In this document: one piece after another, positions 1-5,094 of the stretch | Layout of the letters: every line of letters begins with the position of its first letter | Position numbering within the stretch: position 1 is the stretch's first letter | DNA from: Lawsonibacter sp. | Lineage (GTDB): Bacteria; Bacillota; Clostridia; Oscillospirales; Oscillospiraceae | DNA: 5,438 nt | Direction: 5' to 3' | Assembly: GCA_022798855.1 (NCBI GenBank) | Contig: JAAWNI010000152.1 | Span: 1 to 5,438, forward strand | Program-made: the position numbers and the translations under genes | Notes under the pieces: generated by a model | Seen by the model: the letters and a program-made list of their open reading frames with translations, nothing else | Databases searched by the model: none | Told to the model about the DNA's origin: nothing

Positions 1-7
1 GTAATAC

Positions 8-67
8 CCGCCCGTCCGGAAGGGCTGTGCCGCGTCACCTTGCGGGCGGATGATATCCGCCCCTACT
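8..67. repeat. Palindromic intergenic repeat ending in GCCCCTAC
   Basis: A perfect hairpin, GGGCGGAT (44-51), loop GAT, ATCCGCCC (55-62), is followed by CTAC. An upstream CCGCCCG (8-14) can pair instead with CGGGCGG (43-49), giving two mutually exclusive folds. A relative of this element, a GC hairpin ending in CGCGCCCTAC, occurs at 1464-1489, so this looks like one member of a dispersed intergenic family. Between here and the promoter at 166 I see no gene. Confidence 0.6.
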
Positions 68-165
68 GAGTGTTACGCATTTTGACGATTGCTATAGACG
101 CTTCCATAGCCCAGGGATACGCCCGCCTTACAAGTTCAGGAAATCATCCAATCCCCGCGCCCCAT

Positions 166-195
166 TTGACAACCCGGTTTTTGCCGTGGTAGTAT
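166..195 (+). promoter_or_regulatory. Sigma-A-type promoter of the hydrolase gene
   Basis: A perfect -35 TTGACA (166-171) is followed after 18 bases by TAGTAT (190-195). An extended -10 TG precedes the -10 (TG at 187-188). Transcription would begin near 202, leaving a leader of about 20 nt. The -10 matches the consensus at only 4 of 6 positions, so its exact register is uncertain. Confidence 0.5.
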
Positions 196-207
196 ATAAA
201 AGTAAAG

Positions 208-226
208 AAGGGAGGGGAGCCTGTTG
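208..226 (+). promoter_or_regulatory. Ribosome binding site fixing a TTG start
   Basis: AAGGGAGG (208-215) lies 8 bases before TTG (224-226). No in-frame ATG or GTG has a comparable site, and the protein aligns with its family right from this point. This supports TTG as the real initiation codon. Confidence 0.75.
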
Positions 227-1126
227 GAAAACTATTTCAAGTCGCCGCACCTGGCGGGTTATCTGGATGTCTCTGACATCCCCCGCAAACGGCAGAATTT
301 GCGCTATCTGGCTCCGGACGGGAGCGAAAGGCCCTTTGACCTGTACTACCCAGACCGGGGGGAGGGCCCCTTCCCCCTGATTGTCAACATCTGCGGCGGC
401 GGCTGGTACTACGGCAATCCCACCTCAATCCACCTGGGGCGGGCCCTCCACTGTTCGGTGGCCCGGGGGTACGCCTTCGCCAGCCTGGCCTGCACAAGCA
501 GCGGGGAGAAGAAGTTCCCCTACCAGATACAGGAGGCCAGGCAGGCCCTGCGCCATCTCCGCCGCCGGGCCGGGGAGCTGAACCTTGACCCGGATTTCTT
601 CGCCCTTTGGAGCTCCTCCTCCGGGGGGCACCTGTCCCTGCTGGCCGCCCTGACCCGGGGCGACCCCTATTTCGACGCCCAGCCGGACAGCGAAATCTCC
701 GACCAGATCTCGGCGGTGGCGGCTGTCTACCCCTGCTGCCGCCTGGACGCCACGGTGGAGGACTACCGGGCCATCGGCCTGGAGCCGGCCAATTTCCGCT
801 CCGGACCGGACTGCGCGGAGTCCATCTTTCTAGGGGCGCTGGCGGAGGACAGCCCAGAGCTGTGCCGTCTGGCCGCCCCCATCACCCACGTCCGCCCCGA
901 CGGCCCGCCCCTGTTCCTGCTCCACGGGGCGGCGGACGCCGTCGTCCCCTACACCTTCACCCAGGAGCTGGCCCAGCGGTATGGAGCGGTGGCGGGGGAG
1001 GACCGGGTCCAAATCCACATCGTCCCCGGGGCCGGACACAGCGCCCCCTGCTTCAAATCGGAGGAGGCCTGCCACGCCATCCTGGACTTCATCGACTCCG
1101 TGCGGGAGGGGGGCTTGGGTACTTGA
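224..1126 (+). CDS. Alpha/beta-hydrolase (esterase/acetyl-esterase-like, HSL/BD-FAE type)
   Basis: This is a cytosolic serine hydrolase of 300 residues with no signal peptide or membrane segment; it probably cleaves carboxyl esters, but the substrate cannot be told. The catalytic elements come in the family order. The oxyanion loop is CGGGW at 57-61, where the family usually has HGGGW. The nucleophile elbow WSSSSGGH (129-136) puts Ser132 as the likely nucleophile, with Ser replacing the first Gly of GxSxG. The acid is Asp238 in LHGAADAVVP, and the base is His272 in GAGHS. The sequence LYYP (about 40-43) before the oxyanion loop is also typical. The gene has its own promoter and appears to be a single-gene unit, convergent with the regulator at 1764. 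The final residues GGLGT and the stop are encoded by the start of a 94-bp repeat, so the original C-terminus may have been changed. Family assignment is firm; substrate is unknown. Confidence 0.9.
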   Translation: MENYFKSPHLAGYLDVSDIPRKRQNLRYLAPDGSERPFDLYYPDRGEGPFPLIVNICGGGWYYGNPTSIHLGRALHCSVARGYAFASLACTSSGEKKFPYQIQEARQALRHLRRRAGELNLDPDFFALWSSSSGGHLSLLAALTRGDPYFDAQPDSEISDQISAVAAVYPCCRLDATVEDYRAIGLEPANFRSGPDCAESIFLGALAEDSPELCRLAAPITHVRPDGPPLFLLHGAADAVVPYTFTQELAQRYGAVAGEDRVQIHIVPGAGHSAPCFKSEEACHAILDFIDSVREGGLGT

Positions 1127-1201
1127 AGGCCCCGGTTCTGCACCAAAGGCCCCCTTGCTAAAGGGGGCTGGCAGCGGCGTAAGCCGCTGACTGGGGGATT
1201 C
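1108..1201 (+). repeat. 94-bp direct repeat, copy 1 (double-hairpin element)
   Basis: This copy matches 1320-1413 at 90 of 94 positions, at an offset of 212. It contains two hairpins in order: GCCCCCTT/AAGGGGGC (1149-1156 with 1161-1168), and CAGCGGC-GTAA-GCCGCTG (1172-1189), whose GTAA loop is a GNRA tetraloop if transcribed rightward. It ends in CTGGGGGATTC. The first 19 bases encode the C-terminus and stop of the hydrolase. Confidence 0.9.
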
Positions 1202-1326
1202 CGGTATATTTGGAAGCTCTCCTGTAAACGGAATCCCCCCGCCACTTCGCGGCCTCCCCTACCCCCTCTGGCCTTCGGCCATCTCCCCCTGACAGGGGGA
1301 GTCGGCCCCCCTTTGACAAGGGGGGC
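1193..1326 (-). repeat. Inverted-orientation hairpin element between the two direct copies
   Basis: The end of copy 1, GGGGGATTCCG (1193-1203), is perfectly complementary to CGGAATCCCCC (1229-1239). Beyond it come small hairpins in reversed polarity: CCGC/GCGG (1239-1252), TGGCC-TTC-GGCCA (1269-1281), CTCCCCCT-GAC-AGGGGGAG (1283-1301), and GCCCCCCTT/AAGGGGGGC (1305-1313 with 1318-1326). Order and composition match a related element read from the other strand, so the cluster holds members in both orientations. Confidence 0.65.
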
Positions 1327-1413
1327 TTGGGTGCTTGAAGGCCCCGGTTTTGCTCCAAAGGCCCCCTTGTTAAAGGGGGCTGGCAGCGGCGTAAGCCGCT
1401 GACTGGGGGATTC
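1320..1413 (+). repeat. 94-bp direct repeat, copy 2 (double-hairpin element)
   Basis: This is the second copy of the 1108-1201 element, with only four substitutions. Hairpins are at 1361-1380 and 1384-1401, the latter again CAGCGGC-GTAA-GCCGCTG. All four differences fall outside the GTAA hairpin, so its stem and loop are unchanged. Here the element lies wholly in noncoding DNA. Confidence 0.9.
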
Positions 1414-1419
1414 TTTTAC

Positions 1420-1533
1420 CCTGAGCTGTTTCAGGTCATAGAATTCCCCCACTACCTGAGAACGGCGCGCCGGGGTCGTCGCGCCCTACAGATTTTCTGT
1501 GAACGGAATCCCCCACTCCCTATGGGGGATTCC
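1420..1533. repeat. Further hairpins, including a GCGCCCTAC-type repeat
   Basis: Three small dyads follow copy 2. They are CCTGA/TCAGG (1420-1435), GGCGCG/CGCGCC (1464-1469 with 1480-1485, then CTAC, related to the repeat at 44-66), and a perfect 10-bp stem GGAATCCCCC/GGGGGATTCC (1505-1514 with 1524-1533). The string CTGTRAACGGAATCCCCC occurs at both 1222-1239 and 1497-1514, so the left edge of that last element is itself repeated. Confidence 0.6.
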
Positions 1534-1588
1534 TTGCTTTGAAGCGGCTCAACATATTAGGAATTTTAGTCCCCTCGGCCGTCCCTTG

Positions 1589-1637
1589 GCTCCCTCTTTG
1601 AGGGAGCTGGCACCGCCGCAGGCGGTGACTGAGGGAG
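1589..1637 (+). repeat. Double-hairpin element, diverged member
   Basis: This has the same architecture as the 94-bp copies but a different sequence: GCTCCCTC-TTT-GAGGGAGC (1589-1607), then CTGG, then CACCGCC-GCA-GGCGGTG (1611-1627), then ACTGAGGGAG. The stems are kept while their bases differ from the other copies. The invariant parts are the GCTGGCA linker and the TGACTG(A/G)GGG tail. Confidence 0.75.
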
Positions 1638-1683
1638 TAAAACAGCATTTCCCCATCACCCCCCGCCACGGCTGTGACCTGCC

Positions 1684-1704
1684 GCCCCCTCCCAGAGGGG
1701 GGGC
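1684..1704. repeat. GC hairpin
   Basis: GCCCCC (1684-1689) pairs with GGGGGC (1699-1704) around a short loop. It lies just ahead of the next double-hairpin element and is probably part of the same repeat cluster. Confidence 0.45.
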
Positions 1705-1710
1705 GCCTTA

Positions 1711-1757
1711 GCTCCCCCCTGGGGGAGCTGGCAGCCCGAAGGGCTGACTGAGAGGGC
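1711..1757 (+). repeat. Double-hairpin element next to the regulator 3' end
   Basis: GCTCCCCC/GGGGGAGC (1711-1728) is followed by TGG and CAGCCC-GAA-GGGCTG (1732-1746), ending ACTGAGAGGGCC. It begins seven bases beyond the regulator's stop codon (read on the minus strand), so it is in position to form the 3' end of that transcript. Confidence 0.75.
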
Positions 1758-1763
1758 CTTCCC

Positions 1764-2528
1764 TTAGCCTTCGAAGGATTGCCCGGATGGCGGGATATTC
1801 TTCTGGCCGTTGTGATTGGCCCGGTACTCTCTGGGCAGCATTTGGAAGAACGCCTTGAAGGCGGTGGTAAACTTGCTCTGGCTGTCGTAGCCCACCGCCT
1901 GGGCCACCTCCGCGATGCTCATGTCGGACTCCCGGAGGAGCTTGGCGGCCTGTTCCATGCGGTGCTCTTTGATGTGGGCGGCGATGGAGGTGCCGTACAC
2001 CGCCTTGAAGGCGGCCTTCAAGGTGGTGGGGTTGATGAGGTATTTCCGGGAGAGCTCCTCAATGGTGACGCGTGTCTCCATATTCCTTAACAGGCTGTCG
2101 TGTATCTCCCGGACGGCCTCGATCTGGCTGGGCTGGTACTCCGCCGGGTTCCTCCCGGGCTCCCGCTCCGGGCAGGTGATGCTCATGATCTGCTCGATCA
2201 TCTGGTGGAGCAAACGGCTCTGTTCGGTGGCGGCGGCCCGGTAGTAGACCTCCTTCCCCATGCGGCGGGAGACGATCAGGCCGCTGTTTTTCAAGGCCCG
2301 GAGGTGGTGGGACACCGCCGGGCTGGACATCCCCATCATGGCGGAGATGTTGAGGACGCACTCCTCGCAGTGGCACAGGAGCCAGAAAACCCGTATCCTG
2401 GTGGCGTCGTCCAGCAGCTTAAACACCTCCGCTACCCGCTGAAAGTGGTCCACCCGGTCCAGCTGCTCCTGCAGCAGCGCCAGATTTCCCCCCCCGCCGT
2501 GGCGGTGGGGGAGTTTTATTTTTTCCAT
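1764..2528 (-). CDS. ArsR/SmtB metalloregulator fused to an AraC-type DNA-binding domain
   Basis: This 254-residue protein is about twice the length of a normal ArsR repressor. The N-terminal part (about 28-118) is an ArsR winged helix: FKLLDDATRIRVFWLL leads to CHCEEC (52-57). The recognition helix is SSPAVSHHLRALKNSG (68-83), and the wing is LIVSRRMGKEVYYR (84-97). The C-terminal part (about 135-238) is an AraC domain with two helix-turn-helix units, TIEELSRKYLINPTTLKAAF (155-174) and SIAEVAQAVGYDSQSKF (204-220), closing with LPREYR. Both units carry AFKA, the usual internal echo of AraC domains. C52/C54/C57 occupy the helix where CadC-type sensors have ELCVCDL, suggesting a soft-metal sensor; H8 and H10 could add ligands. 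ATG (2528-2526) follows an AGGAGG site on the minus strand. The gene diverges from the metal-export operon, so it most likely controls that operon and itself. The fused architecture is clear; which half senses or activates is inference. Confidence 0.93.
   Translation of the reverse strand: MEKIKLPHRHGGGGNLALLQEQLDRVDHFQRVAEVFKLLDDATRIRVFWLLCHCEECVLNISAMMGMSSPAVSHHLRALKNSGLIVSRRMGKEVYYRAAATEQSRLLHQMIEQIMSITCPEREPGRNPAEYQPSQIEAVREIHDSLLRNMETRVTIEELSRKYLINPTTLKAAFKAVYGTSIAAHIKEHRMEQAAKLLRESDMSIAEVAQAVGYDSQSKFTTAFKAFFQMLPREYRANHNGQKNIPPSGQSFEG
2489..2524 (+). terminator. Possible plus-strand intrinsic terminator inside the 5' end of the regulator gene
   Basis: Read on the plus strand, a C-run plus CCGCC pairs with GGCGG and GGGGG (2489-2498 with 2501-2511, one bulged T) and is followed by AGTTTTATTTTTT (2512-2524). 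That is the form of a rho-independent terminator. It would stop rightward readthrough just before the divergent promoters. It also encodes residues 2-14 of the regulator on the minus strand, so the likeness may be a by-product of the Lys-rich and His/Gly-rich codons. Confidence 0.35.
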
Positions 2529-2550
2529 AGGCCCTCCTCCTCTCCTCCCC

Positions 2551-2587
2551 TTTCGCCCAAACGGAAATACTTTTCGCCCATTTGGAA
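2551..2587. promoter_or_regulatory. 21-bp-period direct repeat, candidate AraC-type operator
   Basis: TTTCGCCCA-N3-GGAA occurs at 2551-2566 and again at 2572-2587, with 13 of 16 positions identical and starts exactly 21 bp apart. AraC-family proteins bind paired direct half-sites on one DNA face about two helical turns apart, which is this geometry. The site lies in the leader of the regulator gene and centred about 70 bp upstream of the exporter start site. Assignment to the AraC half of the regulator is inference. Confidence 0.55.
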
Positions 2588-2605
2588 GGGAATGACCTGG
2601 GGCTA

Positions 2606-2634
2606 TTGACTTAGGCCGCTGGCCGGATTATACT
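2606..2634 (+). promoter_or_regulatory. Sigma-A promoter of the metal-export operon
   Basis: TTGACT (2606-2611) and TATACT (2629-2634) each match the consensus at 5 of 6 positions and are separated by an optimal 17 bp. Transcription should begin near 2641, right at the edge of the dyad at 2643-2668. Confidence 0.8.
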
Positions 2635-2642
2635 ACGGCCAG
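2619..2642. promoter_or_regulatory. GC-rich inverted repeat bracketing both -10 boxes
   Basis: CTGGCCG (2619-2625) and CGGCCAG (2636-2642) are perfect inverted repeats with 10 bases between them. The spacer holds the -10 elements of both divergent promoters. It could be a second operator, or a stem in a longer transcript; the sequence alone does not decide. Confidence 0.45.
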
Positions 2643-2655
2643 AATGATTAAGCAA
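2627..2655 (-). promoter_or_regulatory. Divergent promoter of the regulator gene
   Basis: On the minus strand a perfect -10 TATAAT (2632-2627) is preceded, 17 bp away, by TTGCTT (2655-2650), which matches the -35 consensus at 3 of 6 positions. The start would be near 2620, giving a leader of about 90 nt that contains the 21-bp direct repeat. The -10 shares four base pairs with the exporter's -10, so the two promoters should compete for polymerase. Confidence 0.55.
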
Positions 2656-2668
2656 GCGTTTAATCATT
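2643..2668. promoter_or_regulatory. 26-bp dyad, candidate ArsR-type operator
   Basis: AATGATTAA (2643-2651) and TTAATCATT (2660-2668) are perfect 9-bp inverted arms around GCAAGCGT. AT-rich imperfect palindromes overlapping the start site are the usual targets of ArsR/SmtB repressors. This one covers the first transcribed bases of the export operon and the whole -35 of the regulator promoter, so one bound dimer could shut off both. Confidence 0.7.
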
Positions 2669-2706
2669 GAATCCAAAGATTTATTTTATGAAGGAGGCCC
2701 ACCCCT

Positions 2707-2925
2707 ATGAAAAAGACCTATAAGATCGAAGTGGACTGCGCCAACTGCGCCAACAAGATGGAGGACGCCGCCCGGAAAACCGCCGGCGTACAGACCGCCG
2801 CCGTCAACTTCATGACCCAGAAGATTATCGTGGAGTTTGACGAGGGCCGGGAGCCCAAGGCGGTCATGGAGGAGGTCCGGGCGGCCTGCAAAAGGGTGGA
2901 GCCGGACTGTGAAATATTCCTGTAA
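2707..2925 (+). CDS. Free-standing heavy-metal-associated (HMA) domain protein
   Basis: This is a 72-residue cytosolic metal-binding protein consisting of a single ferredoxin-like HMA domain. The metal site is D10-C11-A12-N13-C14. The Asp before CxxC is the form seen in Zn/Cd/Pb exporters such as ZntA, whereas copper proteins usually have a MxCxxC form. Two further cysteines (C61, C68) lie near the C-terminus. AAGGAGG (2691-2697) lies 9 bases before ATG, and the gene is first in the operon, 18 bases ahead of the ATPase. Because that ATPase has no HMA domain, this protein probably serves as its detached metal-binding domain or delivers ions to it. Expression should follow the metal-responsive promoter at 2606. 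Family is certain; delivery to the ATPase is inferred from gene order. Confidence 0.93.
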   Translation: MKKTYKIEVDCANCANKMEDAARKTAGVQTAAVNFMTQKIIVEFDEGREPKAVMEEVRAACKRVEPDCEIFL

Positions 2926-2943
2926 CGGGGAGGGAGGTTCCAT

Positions 2944-4959
2944 ATGCAGGAGCTTGTTGTAAACGGGCTGCTGGCCTTTGTGGCCTTGTCCGCGGCCGGG
3001 GGGCGCCTGGCCGCAGCCGTCCGCCCCGGCGGCATGACGGGCAGGCAGAGGAAAATGCTGACCCGCATCCTCCTGGCCGCCGCCCTGCTGCTGGGGCTCC
3101 AGTTCCTCCCGGCGGAAGCCTTCGCCCAGCTGGACGGCTGGCTGTTCCCCGGGGCGGGGCGGTGGATCCGGTTCGGGCTGTATCTGGCCGACTACTTCAT
3201 CATCGGGTATGACATCCTGAAAAAGGCGGCCAAGGGCATTTTGAACCGGCAGGTGTTCGACGAGAATTTCCTCATGGCGGTGGCTACCGTGGGGGCCATG
3301 GCCCTGGCCATCTACGAGAACGGGGACTATCTGGAAGCCATCGCCGTCATGCTGTTCTATCAGGTGGGCGAGTGGTTCCAGAGCTATGCCGTGGGCAAGA
3401 GCCGCCGGAGCATCAGCGATTTGATGGACATCCGGCCCGACTACGCCAACGTGGAGCGGGAGGGCCGGCTGGAGCGGGTGGACCCCGACGAGGTGGAGGT
3501 GGGGTCCGTGATCCTGGTCCAGCCCGGTGAGAAGGTGCCCATCGACGGCGTGGTGGCGGAGGGAAGCTCCAGCCTGAACACCAGCGCCCTCACCGGCGAG
3601 AGCCTGCCCCGGGAGGTCCAGGCGGGGGGCGAGGTCATCAGCGGCTGCGTCAACATGACCGGCGTGCTGAAAATTCGGACCACGAAGGAGTTTGGGGAGT
3701 CCACGGTGTCTAAAATTCTGGACCTGGTGGAGAACGCCAGCTCCCGCAAGTCCAAGTCGGAGGACTTCATCTCGAAATTCGCCAGGATTTACACCCCCGC
3801 CGTCTGTTACAGCGCCCTGGCCCTGGCCATCCTGCCCCCGCTGGCCAGTATGCTGGCCCTGGGCCAGCCCGCCGGGTGGGGGGTCTGGCTCTACCGGGCC
3901 CTGACCTTCCTGGTCATCAGCTGCCCCTGCGCCCTGGTCATCAGCATCCCCCTCAGCTTTTTCGCCGGCATCGGCGGGGCCAGCCGGGAGGGAATCCTGG
4001 TGAAGGGCTCCAACTACCTGGAGATCCTGTCCAAAACCAAGGTGGTGGTCTTTGACAAGACGGGCACCCTGACCCAGGGGGTCTTTGAGGTGAGCGGCAT
4101 CCACCACAGCCAGATGGAGGAGGAAGCCCTTTTGGAGTTCGCCGCCCTGGCGGAGAGCGCGTCCTCCCACCCCATCAGCAAGAGCCTTCGGCGGGCCTGC
4201 GGCAAGGAGCTTGACCGCTCCCGAGCTGCCGGTATCCAGGAGATCGGCGGCAACGGCGTGACCGCCAAGGTGGACGGGGTAATGGTGGCCGCCGGCAACG
4301 CCAGGCTGATGAAGCGGCTGAACATCCCCTATCAGGACTGCGGCCAGACGGGCACCATCGTCCATGTGGCGGTGGACGGCAAATACGCCGGGCACATCGT
4401 GATCTCTGACATGGTGAAGCCGAACGCCAAGAGGGCGGTCGGGGCGCTGCGGACGGCGGGCGTGGAGAAGACGGTGATGCTCACCGGCGACGCCCGGAAG
4501 GTGGCCGAGCAGACGGCCGCCGGCCTGGGCATCGACCAGGTGTTCAGCGAGCTCCTCCCGGCGGATAAGGTGTCCAAGGTGGAGCAGCTGCTGGAGGCCC
4601 AGTCGGGCAAAGGGAAGCTGGCCTTCGTGGGGGACGGAATCAACGACGCCCCCGTCCTCTCCCGGGCCGACATCGGCATCGCTATGGGGGCCATGGGGTC
4701 CGACGCGGCCATCGAAGCGGCGGACATCGTCCTGATGGACGACGACCCCATGAAAATCGCCAAGGCCATCCGAATCTCCCGGAAATGCCTGGGGATCGTC
4801 TACCAGAATATCGCCATGGCCCTGGGCGTCAAGTTTGCCTGCCTGGCCCTGGGGGCTGTGGGGGTGGCCAATATGTACCTGGCCATCTTCGCCGACGTGG
4901 GCGTGATGGTTCTGGCGGTGCTCAACGCCATCCGCTGCCTGTTTGTAAAAAAATTGTGA
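2944..4959 (+). CDS. cadA: P1B-2-type heavy-metal P-type ATPase (Zn2+/Cd2+/Pb2+ exporter)
   Basis: This 671-residue membrane pump couples ATP hydrolysis to export of divalent soft metals from the cytosol. All P-type motifs are intact: TGES (217-220) in the actuator, CPC (327-329) in the sixth family helix, phosphorylation site D371 in DKTGT, His409-Pro410 of the nucleotide domain, TGD (514-516), and GDGIND (563-568). The Zn/Cd class is shown by N622-x7-K630 in the seventh family helix and the D651-x-G653 and N661 pattern in the eighth. Copper pumps lack this Lys/Asp pair. Family helices lie near 38-56, 74-92, 105-124, 129-146, 282-304, 315-345, 618-640 and 644-666. Residues 4-26 form an extra hydrophobic stretch where other members have HMA domains. 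ATG is preceded by GGAGG (2933-2937) at 6 bases; Met31 has no such site. The symbol is given by family likeness; Zn versus Cd preference cannot be read. Confidence 0.95.
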   Translation: MQELVVNGLLAFVALSAAGGRLAAAVRPGGMTGRQRKMLTRILLAAALLLGLQFLPAEAFAQLDGWLFPGAGRWIRFGLYLADYFIIGYDILKKAAKGILNRQVFDENFLMAVATVGAMALAIYENGDYLEAIAVMLFYQVGEWFQSYAVGKSRRSISDLMDIRPDYANVEREGRLERVDPDEVEVGSVILVQPGEKVPIDGVVAEGSSSLNTSALTGESLPREVQAGGEVISGCVNMTGVLKIRTTKEFGESTVSKILDLVENASSRKSKSEDFISKFARIYTPAVCYSALALAILPPLASMLALGQPAGWGVWLYRALTFLVISCPCALVISIPLSFFAGIGGASREGILVKGSNYLEILSKTKVVVFDKTGTLTQGVFEVSGIHHSQMEEEALLEFAALAESASSHPISKSLRRACGKELDRSRAAGIQEIGGNGVTAKVDGVMVAAGNARLMKRLNIPYQDCGQTGTIVHVAVDGKYAGHIVISDMVKPNAKRAVGALRTAGVEKTVMLTGDARKVAEQTAAGLGIDQVFSELLPADKVSKVEQLLEAQSGKGKLAFVGDGINDAPVLSRADIGIAMGAMGSDAAIEAADIVLMDDDPMKIAKAIRISRKCLGIVYQNIAMALGVKFACLALGAVGVANMYLAIFADVGVMVLAVLNAIRCLFVKKL

Positions 4960-5044
4960 AAGAAACCGGCCCCCATATGGTAGCTACTCATAAAACAGTA
5001 TCAATCAACAAACTGAAATAGGGTAACTGCTATACAGGGTGCAG

Positions 5045-5094
5045 AAAAAGACAAGTAAGAAACAAACCGTTTCTTACCTGTCTTTTTCATTTTG
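5045..5094. terminator. Long-stem intrinsic terminator of the metal-export operon
   Basis: AAAAAGACAAGTAAGAAAC (5045-5063) pairs with 5069-5087 over 19 positions with one A/C mismatch, loop AAACC. The T-run that forms the stem's end continues as CATTTT. A-run and T-run flank the stem symmetrically, so it could stop transcription from either side. It lies 86 bases after the ATPase stop codon; the intervening 4960-5044 shows nothing else convincing. Confidence 0.8.

Larger units (their letters stand above)
1127..1763. other. Gene-free convergent intergenic region packed with hairpin repeats
   Basis: About 640 bases separate the stop of the hydrolase from the stop of the regulator, which reads toward it. 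I see no credible gene here: every open frame is composed of repeat sequence, lacks a ribosome binding site, and shows no domain. The space is filled by at least five double-hairpin elements in both orientations plus a second palindrome family. Lying between convergent 3' ends, these stems could act as bidirectional transcription ends or mRNA 3'-end protectors, although none carries a clear U-tract. Confidence 0.7.

Noticed and set aside
1108..1413. CRISPR-like array
   Set aside because: There are only two long copies, each itself made of hairpins, with a spacer of unrelated length and inverted repeats inside; no cas genes are present.
949..1452. Minus-strand open frame across the hydrolase end and the repeats
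   Set aside because: It is composed of antisense coding sequence and repeat DNA, and its repeated peptide text merely mirrors the 94-bp direct repeat.
2686..4395. Long minus-strand open frame opposite the HMA and ATPase genes
   Set aside because: It is the antisense image of two certain genes with high third-position GC, which keeps the opposite strand open; the Gly/Pro/His/Gln-rich product resembles no protein.
3034..4959. Start of the ATPase at Met31 instead of Met1
   Set aside because: The sequence after Met31 looks like a common family N-terminus, but there is no ribosome binding site before it, whereas the ATG at 2944 has GGAGG at ideal distance.
5028..5036. Extended -10-like TGCTATACA just before the terminator
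   Set aside because: No -35 at a usable distance is visible, and any transcript would enter the terminator hairpin within a few bases.
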